From: an uncultured Porphyromonadaceae bacterium
GTDB lineage: Bacteria > Bacteroidota > Bacteroidia > Bacteroidales > Muribaculaceae
Length of the DNA: 64,000 nt
Direction of reading: 5' to 3'
NCBI GenBank assembly: GCA_900545955.1
Contig: URAU01000011.1
Coordinates: forward strand, 1 to 64,000
The notes beneath the pieces were generated by a model. That model made no database searches. It was not told the origin of the DNA and worked only from the letters and a program-made list of their open reading frames with translations. Numbering within the stretch: position 1 is the first letter of the stretch; every line of letters begins with the position of its first letter. The translations under genes were made by a program, and so were the position numbers. Of this stretch, positions 50,235-58,653 are shown piece by piece.

Positions 50235-50897
50235 ATGAATGTAAGAATCGAACCGGGATGGAAGCAGGCTCTCGCTGCAGAATGGGAGTCGCCATATTTC
50301 GCTGACTTGACGGCATTTGTGGCCGATAGATACGCCCATACGCAGGTATTTCCTCCGGGTGGGAAGATTTTCGCCGCTTTCGACGAATGCCCCTTCTCGG
50401 AAGTCAAGGTGGTGATTCTCGGGCAGGATCCCTATCATGGTCCCGGACAGGCCAACGGCCTATGCTTCTCGGTGAATCCGTCTGTGCCGTTTCCGCCGTC
50501 GCTCCGCAATATCTTTAATGAAATTCACGACGATACCGGCGCGCCCATTCCCGCCGACGGCGACCTTTCGCGCTGGGCACGTCAGGGAGTACTTCTGCTA
50601 AACGCCACGCTCACCGTCGAGGCTCATCAGCCAGGATCGCATCAGGGGAAAGGGTGGGAACGGTTCACCGACAACGTGATCCGCACTCTTTCCGATACCC
50701 GCGATGGGTTGGTGTTCATCCTCTGGGGAAGCTACGCCCAGAGCAAGGCGCCGCTTATCGATGCGTCGAAGCATCTGGTTCTCCGCTCTGTTCATCCCTC
50801 TCCGCTGTCGGCCCACCGGGGCTTCTTCGGTAACCACCATTTCTCGCGCGCGAATGCCTACCTGCAGGCTCATGGCAAGACGCCTATCGTATGGTGA
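50235..50897 (+). CDS. ung: Uracil-DNA glycosylase, family 1
   Basis: A 220-residue base-excision repair enzyme that removes uracil from DNA. The catalytic water-activating motif GQDPYHGPGQANGLCFSV, with the Asp, and the C-terminal HPSPLSAHRGFFGNHHFSRAN (His loop and Leu-intercalation region) are present. The ATG at 50235 gives MNVRIEPGWKQAL; the longer frame starts upstream of the promoter. It is followed after 41 bases by the DUF5103 gene. Confidence 0.96.
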   Translation: MNVRIEPGWKQALAAEWESPYFADLTAFVADRYAHTQVFPPGGKIFAAFDECPFSEVKVVILGQDPYHGPGQANGLCFSVNPSVPFPPSLRNIFNEIHDDTGAPIPADGDLSRWARQGVLLLNATLTVEAHQPGSHQGKGWERFTDNVIRTLSDTRDGLVFILWGSYAQSKAPLIDASKHLVLRSVHPSPLSAHRGFFGNHHFSRANAYLQAHGKTPIVW

Positions 50898-50938
50898 GAC
50901 TCCACTCTACTTCTTGCAACTCTTTTGATTCCGTTTAA

Positions 50939-52255
50939 TTGAAGAAGATTCTACAAATATTCTCCCTGGTGATTGCGCTGACGTCCGGCGCCTTGCGCGT
51001 CGCGGCCGCTGAAAATACCTCCACCGGTATATTCGATCCGCGTTTCCGCACCCTCACAGTCGGAATCGACGGCGACCGCCTGGCGCCCCCCGTAATAGGT
51101 CTCAACTCGACCGACCGCTTGAAAATCGGATTCGACTGTCTGGAGGATGAGCGCGAATACCTCCGCTTCTCAATCTACCACTGCGATGCCTCGTGGCGAC
51201 CCTCGCAGCTTGTCGACTCCGAGGTGTTCGACGGCTTCAACCTCGCCGATGTCGACGACTACGCGTTCTCGCGGGCTACGACCACCCACTATGTGCATTA
51301 TTCCATCACTCTGCCCAACAGCGAGTTCCGTTTCCGCCTCTCGGGAAATTACCTGCTGAAGGTTTTCCCCGAGGACGACCCTGACCGCACGCTGCTTCAG
51401 GTTCGCTTCATGGTATCGGAGGGTGCGGTGAGTGTAGGTGGCTCGGCCTCATCGCGTACCGACATAGATTACAACGACTCACATCAGCAGCTCGATCTCG
51501 ACATTGACCTTCGCAAATATCCCGTGCGCGATCCTTTCAACGACTTGCGCGTGGTGGTCAGTCAGAATGGCCGTGCCGACAATGCTGTCATGGTGTCGCG
51601 GCCCTCGCGCGTAAGCGGCTCCCACCTTGTTTTCGACCATAATCCGGCCTTGATATTTCCCGCCGGCAACGAGTACCGGCGCATGGAGACGGTACTTATG
51701 CAGTATCCGGGGATGGGCGTGGAGGAGATTGCCTTCCGCCATCCCTACTACCATCATTTCCTTACGGCCGCGCGGCCACGCCACTCGCAGCTGTACAAAT
51801 ACGACCAGACGCAGCATGGCCGCTTCTTCGTGCGCGAATACAATTCGGCCGACTCCGATGTGGAGGCCGACTACTCCGTGGTACATTTCGTGCTCGACAT
51901 GCTCCCGCTGCCCGACCGCGACGTATATCTCGACGGCGATTTCACCAACCGCCGCCTCGACGATTCGTCGGTGATGCGCTACGACCCCGAGACGGGGCTC
52001 TACCACCGCGAAATGCTCCTTAAGCAGGGAGCATACAACTTCCAGTACATTACCCTGCCAAAAGAAGCGGAGAGCCGAGGGGGTTCCCGGCTCTCCGTGT
52101 TCAATAACGGTATTCCTGTGGCGGCTACTACGGCCGAGGTCGAAGGCGATTTCTATCAGACAGTCAACGAATATATGGTGGCCGTCTATTATCGTGCGCC
52201 CGGAGAGCGCTACGACCGCCTGCTGGGCTATACCCTCATATTCTCAGGCCGCTGA
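50939..52255 (+). CDS. DUF5103 protein, T9SS Plug-like
   Basis: A 438-residue exported protein with a signal peptide (hydrophobic core at residues 5-18). It matches the DUF5103 family, whose N-terminal part is now described as the Plug protein that closes the SprA channel of the type IX secretion system; the family also occurs in species without a full T9SS. Typical stretches are YHCDASWRPSQL, LSGNYLLKVFPEDDPDRTLL and FVLDMLPLPDRDVYLDGDF. The start is TTG at 50939-50941, giving MKKILQIFSL; no in-frame ATG would leave a signal peptide. It probably shares the ung transcript. Confidence 0.82.
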   Translation: MKKILQIFSLVIALTSGALRVAAAENTSTGIFDPRFRTLTVGIDGDRLAPPVIGLNSTDRLKIGFDCLEDEREYLRFSIYHCDASWRPSQLVDSEVFDGFNLADVDDYAFSRATTTHYVHYSITLPNSEFRFRLSGNYLLKVFPEDDPDRTLLQVRFMVSEGAVSVGGSASSRTDIDYNDSHQQLDLDIDLRKYPVRDPFNDLRVVVSQNGRADNAVMVSRPSRVSGSHLVFDHNPALIFPAGNEYRRMETVLMQYPGMGVEEIAFRHPYYHHFLTAARPRHSQLYKYDQTQHGRFFVREYNSADSDVEADYSVVHFVLDMLPLPDRDVYLDGDFTNRRLDDSSVMRYDPETGLYHREMLLKQGAYNFQYITLPKEAESRGGSRLSVFNNGIPVAATTAEVEGDFYQTVNEYMVAVYYRAPGERYDRLLGYTLIFSGR

Positions 52256-52286
52256 CGCCTGGCGTTCAGCGCATCCCTGTACTGCT

Positions 52287-53276
52287 TTATTTTTCGGGGT
52301 ACGCCTCGCGCAGGCGTGCGAGTTCAGATGCGCGGATGGGTATCACCGTGCCGTGGCGCGGGTGGAAATCCATCGTAACCTCCTGCGAAGCGGGGTAGAA
52401 AGTCTCCAGGTCGGTGGTCTCGGTGAATTCGTAGCGCTTGTTCATATATACGTCGTACATCAGGATGAAGCGGTCCTGGCCTATGAGCTTGAATGTGCCC
52501 GCTCCCTCCACGGCATCCTTGGTCAGCTGCTTGTAATCAGGGCTTTCCACCCATTTGCCTGAGGTGAGCGATTCGGTGGTAGCTACCTTGATGCCGTTAC
52601 CGTGGCCTTCGGTTTTGTAGAACATATGGTACTTGCCTTTGAAAGGAACGATGTCGCCGTCGATACATGATTTTTTGTCGTGGGGTATGAACATCGGATA
52701 GGGTTCGCCCTCAAGGTCGGTGAAGTCGGCGTTGGCATATGCGTAGTGGATTATGTCGGGCTCGTTGGCATACTGGAGGGAGAAATATACCAGATATTTG
52801 CCTGCCTCGGGGTCGTAGATGGTCTGGGGAGCCCATACGCGTTTCAGGTCCTGCTGACCTTTGTAGCGGTCGGGGAAATGTATGGCCGAGTGCGTCCAGT
52901 TGATGAGGTCGGTGGAACGCAGAAGAATCAGGCCGCGGTTGGAGTCCCATCCGCGGTCGGAGACCATATCGGTGAGCACCATATAGAATGCCCCGTCCTC
53001 TCCGCGGAGCAGGTGCGGATCGCGCACGCCGCCGGTGACGCTGATTTTCTTAGAGTCGATGACGGGCCGGTTGCCGTTGAGGGCCTTATAGTTGTATCCG
53101 TCTTCCGAGATTGCGTAGCGCACGGCTTCTTCGTCGCCGTGGTTGCCCGTAAAATATGTGAAAAGGTAAGCCACATAAGGGTCGTCGGTTGTAGCCGGCG
53201 TGGCTGTCTCGGCATGCATCGGTAGAGCGAATGCCATCATTGCCGCTGCTGCGGCAGATGTAAGAAGCTTCTTCAT
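52287..53276 (-). CDS. Secreted GH43-like glycoside hydrolase
   Basis: A 329-residue exported protein with a signal peptide (residues 1-22) and a five-bladed beta-propeller sequence of GH43 type, a family of arabinofuranosidases, xylosidases and galactosidases. GGVRDPHLLRGEDGAFYMVL carries the conserved Asp of the second blade, VWAPQTIYDPEAGKYLVYFS the third, and DGDIVPFKGKYHMFYKTEG and VEGAGTFKLIGQDRFILMYD the later ones, the last with the likely acid Glu. The first Asp is less clear (TYFTGN instead of the usual DP), so activity is uncertain. It faces a GH2 gene across a short divergent promoter region. Confidence 0.82.
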   Translation of the reverse strand: MKKLLTSAAAAAMMAFALPMHAETATPATTDDPYVAYLFTYFTGNHGDEEAVRYAISEDGYNYKALNGNRPVIDSKKISVTGGVRDPHLLRGEDGAFYMVLTDMVSDRGWDSNRGLILLRSTDLINWTHSAIHFPDRYKGQQDLKRVWAPQTIYDPEAGKYLVYFSLQYANEPDIIHYAYANADFTDLEGEPYPMFIPHDKKSCIDGDIVPFKGKYHMFYKTEGHGNGIKVATTESLTSGKWVESPDYKQLTKDAVEGAGTFKLIGQDRFILMYDVYMNKRYEFTETTDLETFYPASQEVTMDFHPRHGTVIPIRASELARLREAYPEK

Positions 53277-53369
53277 GGTTGGTTTATAGCAGGTTAATAA
53301 TATTTCTTATTCAATTGGCAATAGTAGCGGTCTCCCCGGGTGTCTCGGTTGCATCCTGAGGCTATGGCG

Positions 53370-53408
53370 CAAATTTACGAAAAAATCCGCTTATTTTTAC
53401 TACCTTTG
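53370..53408. promoter_or_regulatory. Divergent promoters of the GH43 and GH2 genes
   Basis: A minus-strand -7 box TAAATTTG (53370-53377) points to the GH43 gene and a plus-strand TACCTTTG (53401-53408) to the GH2 gene. The boxes are back to back, 23 bp apart, so each promoter's -33 zone overlaps the other and the genes are probably controlled together. Confidence 0.55.
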
Positions 53409-53465
53409 CAAATATAGCTGCCGGGATGGCCCGGTGCCCATTCTTCTACATATGCCTGTCTTGCC

Positions 53466-55904
53466 GTGAAAAAATTATTCCTTTTGGCTCTGGCGCTTGT
53501 GTCGCTGGCCATTCCGTCTGCCCTATGCAATACTTCGTTCGGGAACGCCGTCAGCTTCAACGATGGCTGGCGCTTCATGGCCGCTGATTCGGTGGCGATG
53601 TCGCTTCCGGAATATCCCGACTCCACATGGCGGCAGCTTTCGCTTCCTCACGACTGGAGCATCGAGATGCTGCCGGCCCCTACGCTCAACAGCTGCACGG
53701 GCTATTACCCCGGCGGAATCGGGTGGTATAGAAAGACTTTCCTCACACCCGACGACGGCGCCGCGCGTCATTTCATCTATTTCGAGGGGATTTACAACCG
53801 CAGTGAGGTTTATCTCAACGGCCACCTGCTGGGCAGCCGCCCAAACGGCTATGTGTCGTTCGCTTACGACATGACCCCCTGGCTGCGTCCGGCAGGAGAG
53901 CCCAACACGCTTGCAGTGCGCGTAGATCATTCGCGTGAGGCCGACTCGCGCTGGTATACCGGTTCAGGCATATATCGCGATGTATGGCTCGTGTCGGCCT
54001 CCGAGACTCGCTTCGACCTTTGGGGTATCGGCTGGCGCGCCGACCGCATCACCGACCGTTCGGCCGACATCACCGTCGACGTCAGCGCCCTCGACGAGTC
54101 TCCGCGGCAGGGGCGCCTGTCGGCTCTCATAGAAATCATCGACGCCGACGGCAAGGTGGCCGCCTCCGCCCGCAAGGGTGTGAAGGCAGGAGAAAAGGAG
54201 CTGATACGCATGAAATTGCGCAACCCTCACCGCTGGGATATCGACTCACCATATTTATATACTCTCCGCGCCACGCTGCTGAAAGACGGCCGTGAGGTAG
54301 ATTCAGCCGAGGTGCCGCTTGGTGTGCGTAGCCTGGAGTTCAGCGCCGACAGCGGTTTCACACTCAACGGCCGAAATGTGAAGGTGAAGGGCGTATGTCT
54401 TCACCACGATATGGGCGGTTTCGGCGCAGCTGTGCCAAAGGCTCTCTGGCGCACCCGCCTTGAAAATCTCAAGAAATTGGGCGTCAACGCCATCCGCATG
54501 AGCCACAACCCGCAGGCTCCCGTGGTCTACGACCTTTGCGACGAACTCGGGCTGCTGGTGATGGACGAAGGGAGCGACGAGTGGGAATATCCCAAACGCA
54601 AATGGGTATCGGGATGGAACACCGGCACTCCGAAGTTCGAGGGAAGCTATGACTTCTTCGAGGAGTGGATCGACCGCGATGTCAGCGATATGGTGCGCCG
54701 CGACCGTAACCATCCCTCGGTATTTCTCTGGAGCGTGGGCAATGAGGTGGATTATCCCAACGACCCCTACAGCCATCCGGTGCTCGACGGCAAGGATTCC
54801 GCAATCGGCCAGCCTATGTATGGCGGCTACAATCCCGATGCACCGCGAGCCGAGCGTATCGGTGAGATTGCCGGGCGCATCGCCGCCGACATCCGTGCGA
54901 TCGATACCTCCCGTCCCGTCACCGGCGCGCTCGCCGGTGTGGTTATGTCCAACCAGACTACCTATCCGCAGGCTGTCGACGTGGTTGGCTACAACTATAC
55001 TGAAGGACGCTATGCCGAGGACCACGCCACTTATCCCGACCGTGTGATTTACGGCTCGGAAAACGGTCACGGCTACGACGCCTGGCTGGCGGTTAGCCGG
55101 AATCCGTATATATTCGGCCAGTTTCTCTGGACGGGTGCCGACTATCTCGGCGAGTCGGGCCGCTGGCCCTCGCGCGGCCTCGGCACAGGGCTCCTCGGCT
55201 TCGACAATCTGCCGAAACCGATGGCCGGCTTCCGCCGCTCTCTCTGGTCGTCGGAGCCGGTAGCCAAACTGGGCACACACCCGAAGTTTCCTGCCGAATG
55301 GGGTCGCTGGGCCGACTACAGCGCCCCCGACGTATGGAATTACAATCCCGGCGACACCACGGTGGTGATATGCTACACCAACGGCAGCGAGGCCGAGCTG
55401 CGCCTGAACGGCCTGAGCCTCGGCCGAAAGGCATATGTCGATTCCATAGGCTTAATTACATGGGACGTACCCTATGAGTCCGGCGTGTTGACTGTCGAGG
55501 CCTTTGATGCGTCAGGCAAAGCGATAGCTTCCGATACGGTTGCTACAACCGGGCGTCCGTATGCGCTGCGCGCCACGGAGCTTGACCGCCGCGACGGTGT
55601 GCTTCAGGTGTTGGTCGAGGTAGTTGATGAGCAGGGGCGCCTTGTGCGACTCGCCGACAACGAGATAACCTGCACGATAGGTGAGGGGCGCCGACGCCGG
55701 CGTCGGCCTGACGCCTCGCAGAGTGGCTTCCGGCTGCTCGGTATGGAAAACGGCGACAATTCCGACATGACATCCCACCGCGACGGCCGCGAGCGCGCAC
55801 ATCGCGGAACTATTGTAGCGTATTTCGCTCTTCCCGAGGGGGCGGATGCTGCGTTGCCGCAAATACGCTTCTCCTCCCCGCTGCTTCAGCCGGCGGAATT
55901 CTGA
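53466..55904 (+). CDS. Secreted GH2 beta-glycosidase (beta-galactosidase type)
   Basis: An 812-residue exported GH2 enzyme. The start is GTG, giving MKKLFLLALALVSLA as signal peptide. Residues about 30-180 are the sugar-binding domain (PGGIGWYRKTF, DSRWYTGSGIYRDVWL), 185-295 the Ig-like domain, then the barrel with NAIRMSHNPQAP, acid/base Glu427 in LWSVGNEV and nucleophile Glu532 in IYGSENGHGYDAW. A DUF4982-like and a last Ig domain follow. Near residue 740 there is an unusual run of six arginines encoded over an 18-bp palindrome, between GEG and RLLGMENGD, which are adjacent in relatives. It is divergent from the GH43 gene. Confidence 0.92.
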   Translation: MKKLFLLALALVSLAIPSALCNTSFGNAVSFNDGWRFMAADSVAMSLPEYPDSTWRQLSLPHDWSIEMLPAPTLNSCTGYYPGGIGWYRKTFLTPDDGAARHFIYFEGIYNRSEVYLNGHLLGSRPNGYVSFAYDMTPWLRPAGEPNTLAVRVDHSREADSRWYTGSGIYRDVWLVSASETRFDLWGIGWRADRITDRSADITVDVSALDESPRQGRLSALIEIIDADGKVAASARKGVKAGEKELIRMKLRNPHRWDIDSPYLYTLRATLLKDGREVDSAEVPLGVRSLEFSADSGFTLNGRNVKVKGVCLHHDMGGFGAAVPKALWRTRLENLKKLGVNAIRMSHNPQAPVVYDLCDELGLLVMDEGSDEWEYPKRKWVSGWNTGTPKFEGSYDFFEEWIDRDVSDMVRRDRNHPSVFLWSVGNEVDYPNDPYSHPVLDGKDSAIGQPMYGGYNPDAPRAERIGEIAGRIAADIRAIDTSRPVTGALAGVVMSNQTTYPQAVDVVGYNYTEGRYAEDHATYPDRVIYGSENGHGYDAWLAVSRNPYIFGQFLWTGADYLGESGRWPSRGLGTGLLGFDNLPKPMAGFRRSLWSSEPVAKLGTHPKFPAEWGRWADYSAPDVWNYNPGDTTVVICYTNGSEAELRLNGLSLGRKAYVDSIGLITWDVPYESGVLTVEAFDASGKAIASDTVATTGRPYALRATELDRRDGVLQVLVEVVDEQGRLVRLADNEITCTIGEGRRRRRRPDASQSGFRLLGMENGDNSDMTSHRDGRERAHRGTIVAYFALPEGADAALPQIRFSSPLLQPAEF

Positions 55905-55968
55905 TTTTTTTTGCCGGATTTTTGCAACTCTCGCGCCTGAGGTTTTCGGTTATTACGCTAAAAATCCT

Positions 55969-55976
55969 TAACTTTG
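55969..55976 (+). promoter_or_regulatory. -7 box of the AspT-family gene
   Basis: TAACTTTG on the plus strand, with a leader of about 60 nt to the ATG at 56042. Confidence 0.5.
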
Positions 55977-56041
55977 CAGTCGAAAAGACATGTAGTGGCT
56001 TATTAGCCATAAAATCAGCAATTTAAGGTAAAAGAGCTTTT

Positions 56042-57703
56042 ATGGAATTTCTTCAGGAGTTGTTATGGCCCGGCCAGACCTCGTTGGCCTCAACCCTTGT
56101 GCTGCTGTCGTTCGTGATAGCATTGGGTATCTATTTGGGAAAAATCAAATTTTTCGGAGTTTCGCTTGGCGTGACTTTCGTGCTGTTCGTCGGTATCCTT
56201 ATGGGCCATTTCGGCTATGAAGTGGATCCCGGAGTTCTGAAGTTCGTGCGCGAATTCGGCCTGATTCTCTTCATCTTCGCCATAGGTCTGCAGGTCGGCC
56301 CCGGTTTCTTCTCGTCGTTCAAGAAGGGCGGCGTGCGGCTCAACATGCTGGCCGTGCTGATGATTCTGCTCAATGTGGCAATAGTAATCTCAATATATTA
56401 TATCGACGGTACTACCTCGATCCAGGCTCTTGTGGGTGTTATGTCGGGTGCGGTGACCAATACTCCCGGTCTCGCTGCCGCCCAGCAGGCTGCCGCCGAC
56501 ATAACGGCGGTGAACACCATGTCGATGGGCTATGCCGCCGCCTATCCGCTCGGAGTGCTCGGCATCATCAGCTCGATTCTCCTTCTCAAGGCAATCTTCC
56601 GCGTGAAGGTCGACAAGGAGATCGAGGAGATCAACCGCGAGCAGGAGGAAGGTCAGAGCAAGCCCCACCTGGTATCCTACGAGGTCACCAACAAGCTTAT
56701 CGACGGCACTACTCTGCTGCGCCTACACAGCATTATCCATTGCGAGTTTGTGGTTTCCCGACTCATGGGTGCCGACGGCAAGGTCATTATCCCCAAGTCG
56801 AGCACAGAAATCCATGTTGGCGACAAGCTTTTTGTGGTAATGTCGGCCGAGGACCAGCACAGTTTCGACGCCGTGCTTGGCCGTCCTATCGAGATGGACA
56901 ACGACAAATGGGATGAGGTTGCCCCCGCAAGCGTGGTTTCCCGCCGCATTCTCGTTACGCGCTCGGAATACAACGGTGTGGCTCTCGGGGCGCTGCGCCT
57001 CCACAAGGGCTACAACGTGAACTGCACGCGCATCAACCGCGCCGGCGTCGACCTTCTCGCCTCGCCGGGCTTCCGCCTGCAGATGGGCGACCGCATCACC
57101 GTGGTGGGCGACCTCAACGATATCGACCGCCTCGCCTCGAAGCTGGGCAACTCGATGAAGCGCCTCAACCAGCCTAACCTGGTGACCATATTCGTAGGTA
57201 TCCTGTTCGGTATAATTCTCGGCTCGATAAACGTAGGTTTCGGCATGAAACTCGGACTGGCCGGCGGACCGCTCGTAGTAGCTATTCTTCTGAGCCGTTT
57301 CGGCTATAAGGTTAAGCTCGTGACCTACACCTCATCGTCGGCATCGCTGATGCTCCGCGAGTTGGGTATCTGTATGTTCCTTGCCGCTGTGGGTATCGGA
57401 GCCGGCAAGGGCTTCGCCGAGACCGTGTTCAACTACCAGGGCATGTGGTGGGTAATCTGGGGCTTCATCATCACGTTCGTTCCGCTGATGGTTGTCGGCG
57501 CTATCGCCCGTGGCGTATACAAGATTAACTTCCTGACCATCATGGGTATGATGTCGGGCGGATACACCGATCCCCCGGCCCTCGCCTATGCCAACAACTC
57601 CACCGGCAGCGATGCCCCGGCTGTAAGCTACTCGACGGTCTACCCGCTCACCATGTTCCTTCGCGTGGTTGCGGCTCAGGCGCTGATTCTTCTGTTCGCC
57701 TAA
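56042..57703 (+). CDS. AspT/YidE-family putative transporter with RCK_C domains
   Basis: A 553-residue inner-membrane protein of the AspT/YidE/YbjL family, which contains the aspartate:alanine antiporter AspT and many members of unknown substrate. Two membrane halves of about five helices each show the duplicated motif (GVMSGAVTNTPGLAAAQQAA and MMSGGYTDPPALAYANNSTG). Between them (about 215-390) are two RCK_C/TrkA_C domains, for example VVSRLMGADGKVIIPKSSTE and FRLQMGDRITVVGDLNDI. The length is normal. It is monocistronic. I cannot assign a substrate. Confidence 0.9.
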   Translation: MEFLQELLWPGQTSLASTLVLLSFVIALGIYLGKIKFFGVSLGVTFVLFVGILMGHFGYEVDPGVLKFVREFGLILFIFAIGLQVGPGFFSSFKKGGVRLNMLAVLMILLNVAIVISIYYIDGTTSIQALVGVMSGAVTNTPGLAAAQQAAADITAVNTMSMGYAAAYPLGVLGIISSILLLKAIFRVKVDKEIEEINREQEEGQSKPHLVSYEVTNKLIDGTTLLRLHSIIHCEFVVSRLMGADGKVIIPKSSTEIHVGDKLFVVMSAEDQHSFDAVLGRPIEMDNDKWDEVAPASVVSRRILVTRSEYNGVALGALRLHKGYNVNCTRINRAGVDLLASPGFRLQMGDRITVVGDLNDIDRLASKLGNSMKRLNQPNLVTIFVGILFGIILGSINVGFGMKLGLAGGPLVVAILLSRFGYKVKLVTYTSSSASLMLRELGICMFLAAVGIGAGKGFAETVFNYQGMWWVIWGFIITFVPLMVVGAIARGVYKINFLTIMGMMSGGYTDPPALAYANNSTGSDAPAVSYSTVYPLTMFLRVVAAQALILLFA

Positions 57704-57729
57704 GGTCGCCCCACGGGGATTACCCGCGA

Positions 57730-58032
57730 TTATGCCGATGCGGGAACTGCGGCAACGCGTATAGTGCGCTTTGCAAGCCATCCGCAGCGTGGATTGCGTA
57801 GCCGGAGCGTGAGCAGGCCCCCTGCCGACGCGAATCTTCTGGCAGTGGCGGCCACGGCATCCTCTATATTTTTGAAACCTGACAACTGTATGGACGCGAT
57901 TTCGCGTCCATATTTGTTTACAGACACGAAAATGCGGTCGGCAGCATCCATTTCGTAGGTGGCTGTAGCCATCGCCGGAAGTTTGGCGAGAGTCGGAATT
58001 CCGTTGAGCGTGAAAAGATTTGCAGTATACAT
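57730..58032 (-). CDS. Small unknown protein, divergent from the BlaI gene
   Basis: A 100-residue soluble protein I do not recognise. It has no signal peptide or membrane helix and reads MYTANLFTLNGIPTLAKLP, then a beta-rich middle (RIFVSVNKYGREIASIQL) and a basic tail. Support for a real gene comes from a -7 box TAACTTTG on the minus strand at 58102-58109, the short leader, and codon use like the neighbours. It shares a 217-base intergenic region with the BlaI-type repressor and is convergent with the AspT-family gene, leaving 26 bases between their ends. Confidence 0.55.
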   Translation of the reverse strand: MYTANLFTLNGIPTLAKLPAMATATYEMDAADRIFVSVNKYGREIASIQLSGFKNIEDAVAATARRFASAGGLLTLRLRNPRCGWLAKRTIRVAAVPASA

Positions 58033-58101
58033 ATCAGAGAGATTTGGTTGTATTTACTCCTGTAGAGAAATGGTGTAGGACCTTTAATTGGTTCTACACT
58101 G

Positions 58102-58109
58102 CAAAGTTA
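58102..58109 (-). promoter_or_regulatory. -7 box of the small divergent gene
   Basis: TAACTTTG on the minus strand, about 70 bases before the ATG at 58032. Confidence 0.5.
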
Positions 58110-58192
58110 GATGGAGGTTGGGCAGCTTTATGGCACTCTAAAATGTAAAAAAGTTAAATTTGCCGGTTTTTAGCTCATTTTCTTGATTTTTC

Positions 58193-58246
58193 TTTGCAAA
58201 CTAAAGTTTTAGTTCTACATTTGCCATGTAAACTAAAAAATTAGTT
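58193..58246 (+). promoter_or_regulatory. blaI-M56 promoter with two BlaI-type operators
   Basis: TTTG (58193-58196), 19 bases, then TACATTTG (58216-58223). A perfect dyad aactaaagttttagtt (58199-58214) fills the spacer, and a second, aactaaaaaattagtt (58231-58246), covers the start of transcription and ends 3 bases before the ATG. Both are 16 bases with AACTAA/TTAGTT arms and have centres 32 bp apart. A BlaI dimer on each would block the promoter, giving autorepression. Confidence 0.8.
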
Positions 58247-58249
58247 GAA

Positions 58250-58642
58250 ATGAACCGCAAGCAGACAGGTACAAAGAAACTGACCGAGAAAGAACGCGAG
58301 ATAATGACGATGCTCTGGACCGACGGCCCTCTGTACGTCAGGGAAATGCTTGAGCGCTATCCCGATCCGCGCCCGCATTTCAATACTGTTTCGACCACCG
58401 TGCGCATCCTTGAAGACAAGGGGTTTGTGGCACATGAAGTGGTGGGAGGCTCCCACCGTTATTATGCCGTGGCCGACATAGCCGATTTCCGCGAGCGCTC
58501 GCTTGCGGAAGTGGTGAAAAGCTATTTCAACAACAGCTACGCGAGCGCTGTATCCGCGCTGGTGAAGGATGAGAAGATCTCCGTTGACGAACTTCGTGAA
58601 ATTATCGACCTCATGGAGGGAAGAAAACCGTCAAACCAATAA
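58250..58642 (+). CDS. BlaI/MecI-family transcriptional repressor
   Basis: A 130-residue winged-helix repressor of the BlaI/MecI/CopY type. The N-terminal LTEKEREIMTMLWTDGPLYV and the recognition region HFNTVSTTVRILEDKGFVAH followed by SHRYYAV are typical, and the helical C-terminus forms the dimer. In relatives the repressor is cut when the partner M56 membrane protease senses an envelope signal. The partner gene follows after 11 bases. Two matching dyads overlap its own promoter. Confidence 0.93.
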   Translation: MNRKQTGTKKLTEKEREIMTMLWTDGPLYVREMLERYPDPRPHFNTVSTTVRILEDKGFVAHEVVGGSHRYYAVADIADFRERSLAEVVKSYFNNSYASAVSALVKDEKISVDELREIIDLMEGRKPSNQ

Positions 58643-58653
58643 ATTTGCGCATT

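Noticed and set aside
52069..52099. Strong hairpin near the end of the DUF5103 gene as a terminator
   Set aside because: It lies inside the coding frame, about 150 bases before the stop, with no T-run, and is explained by the codons.
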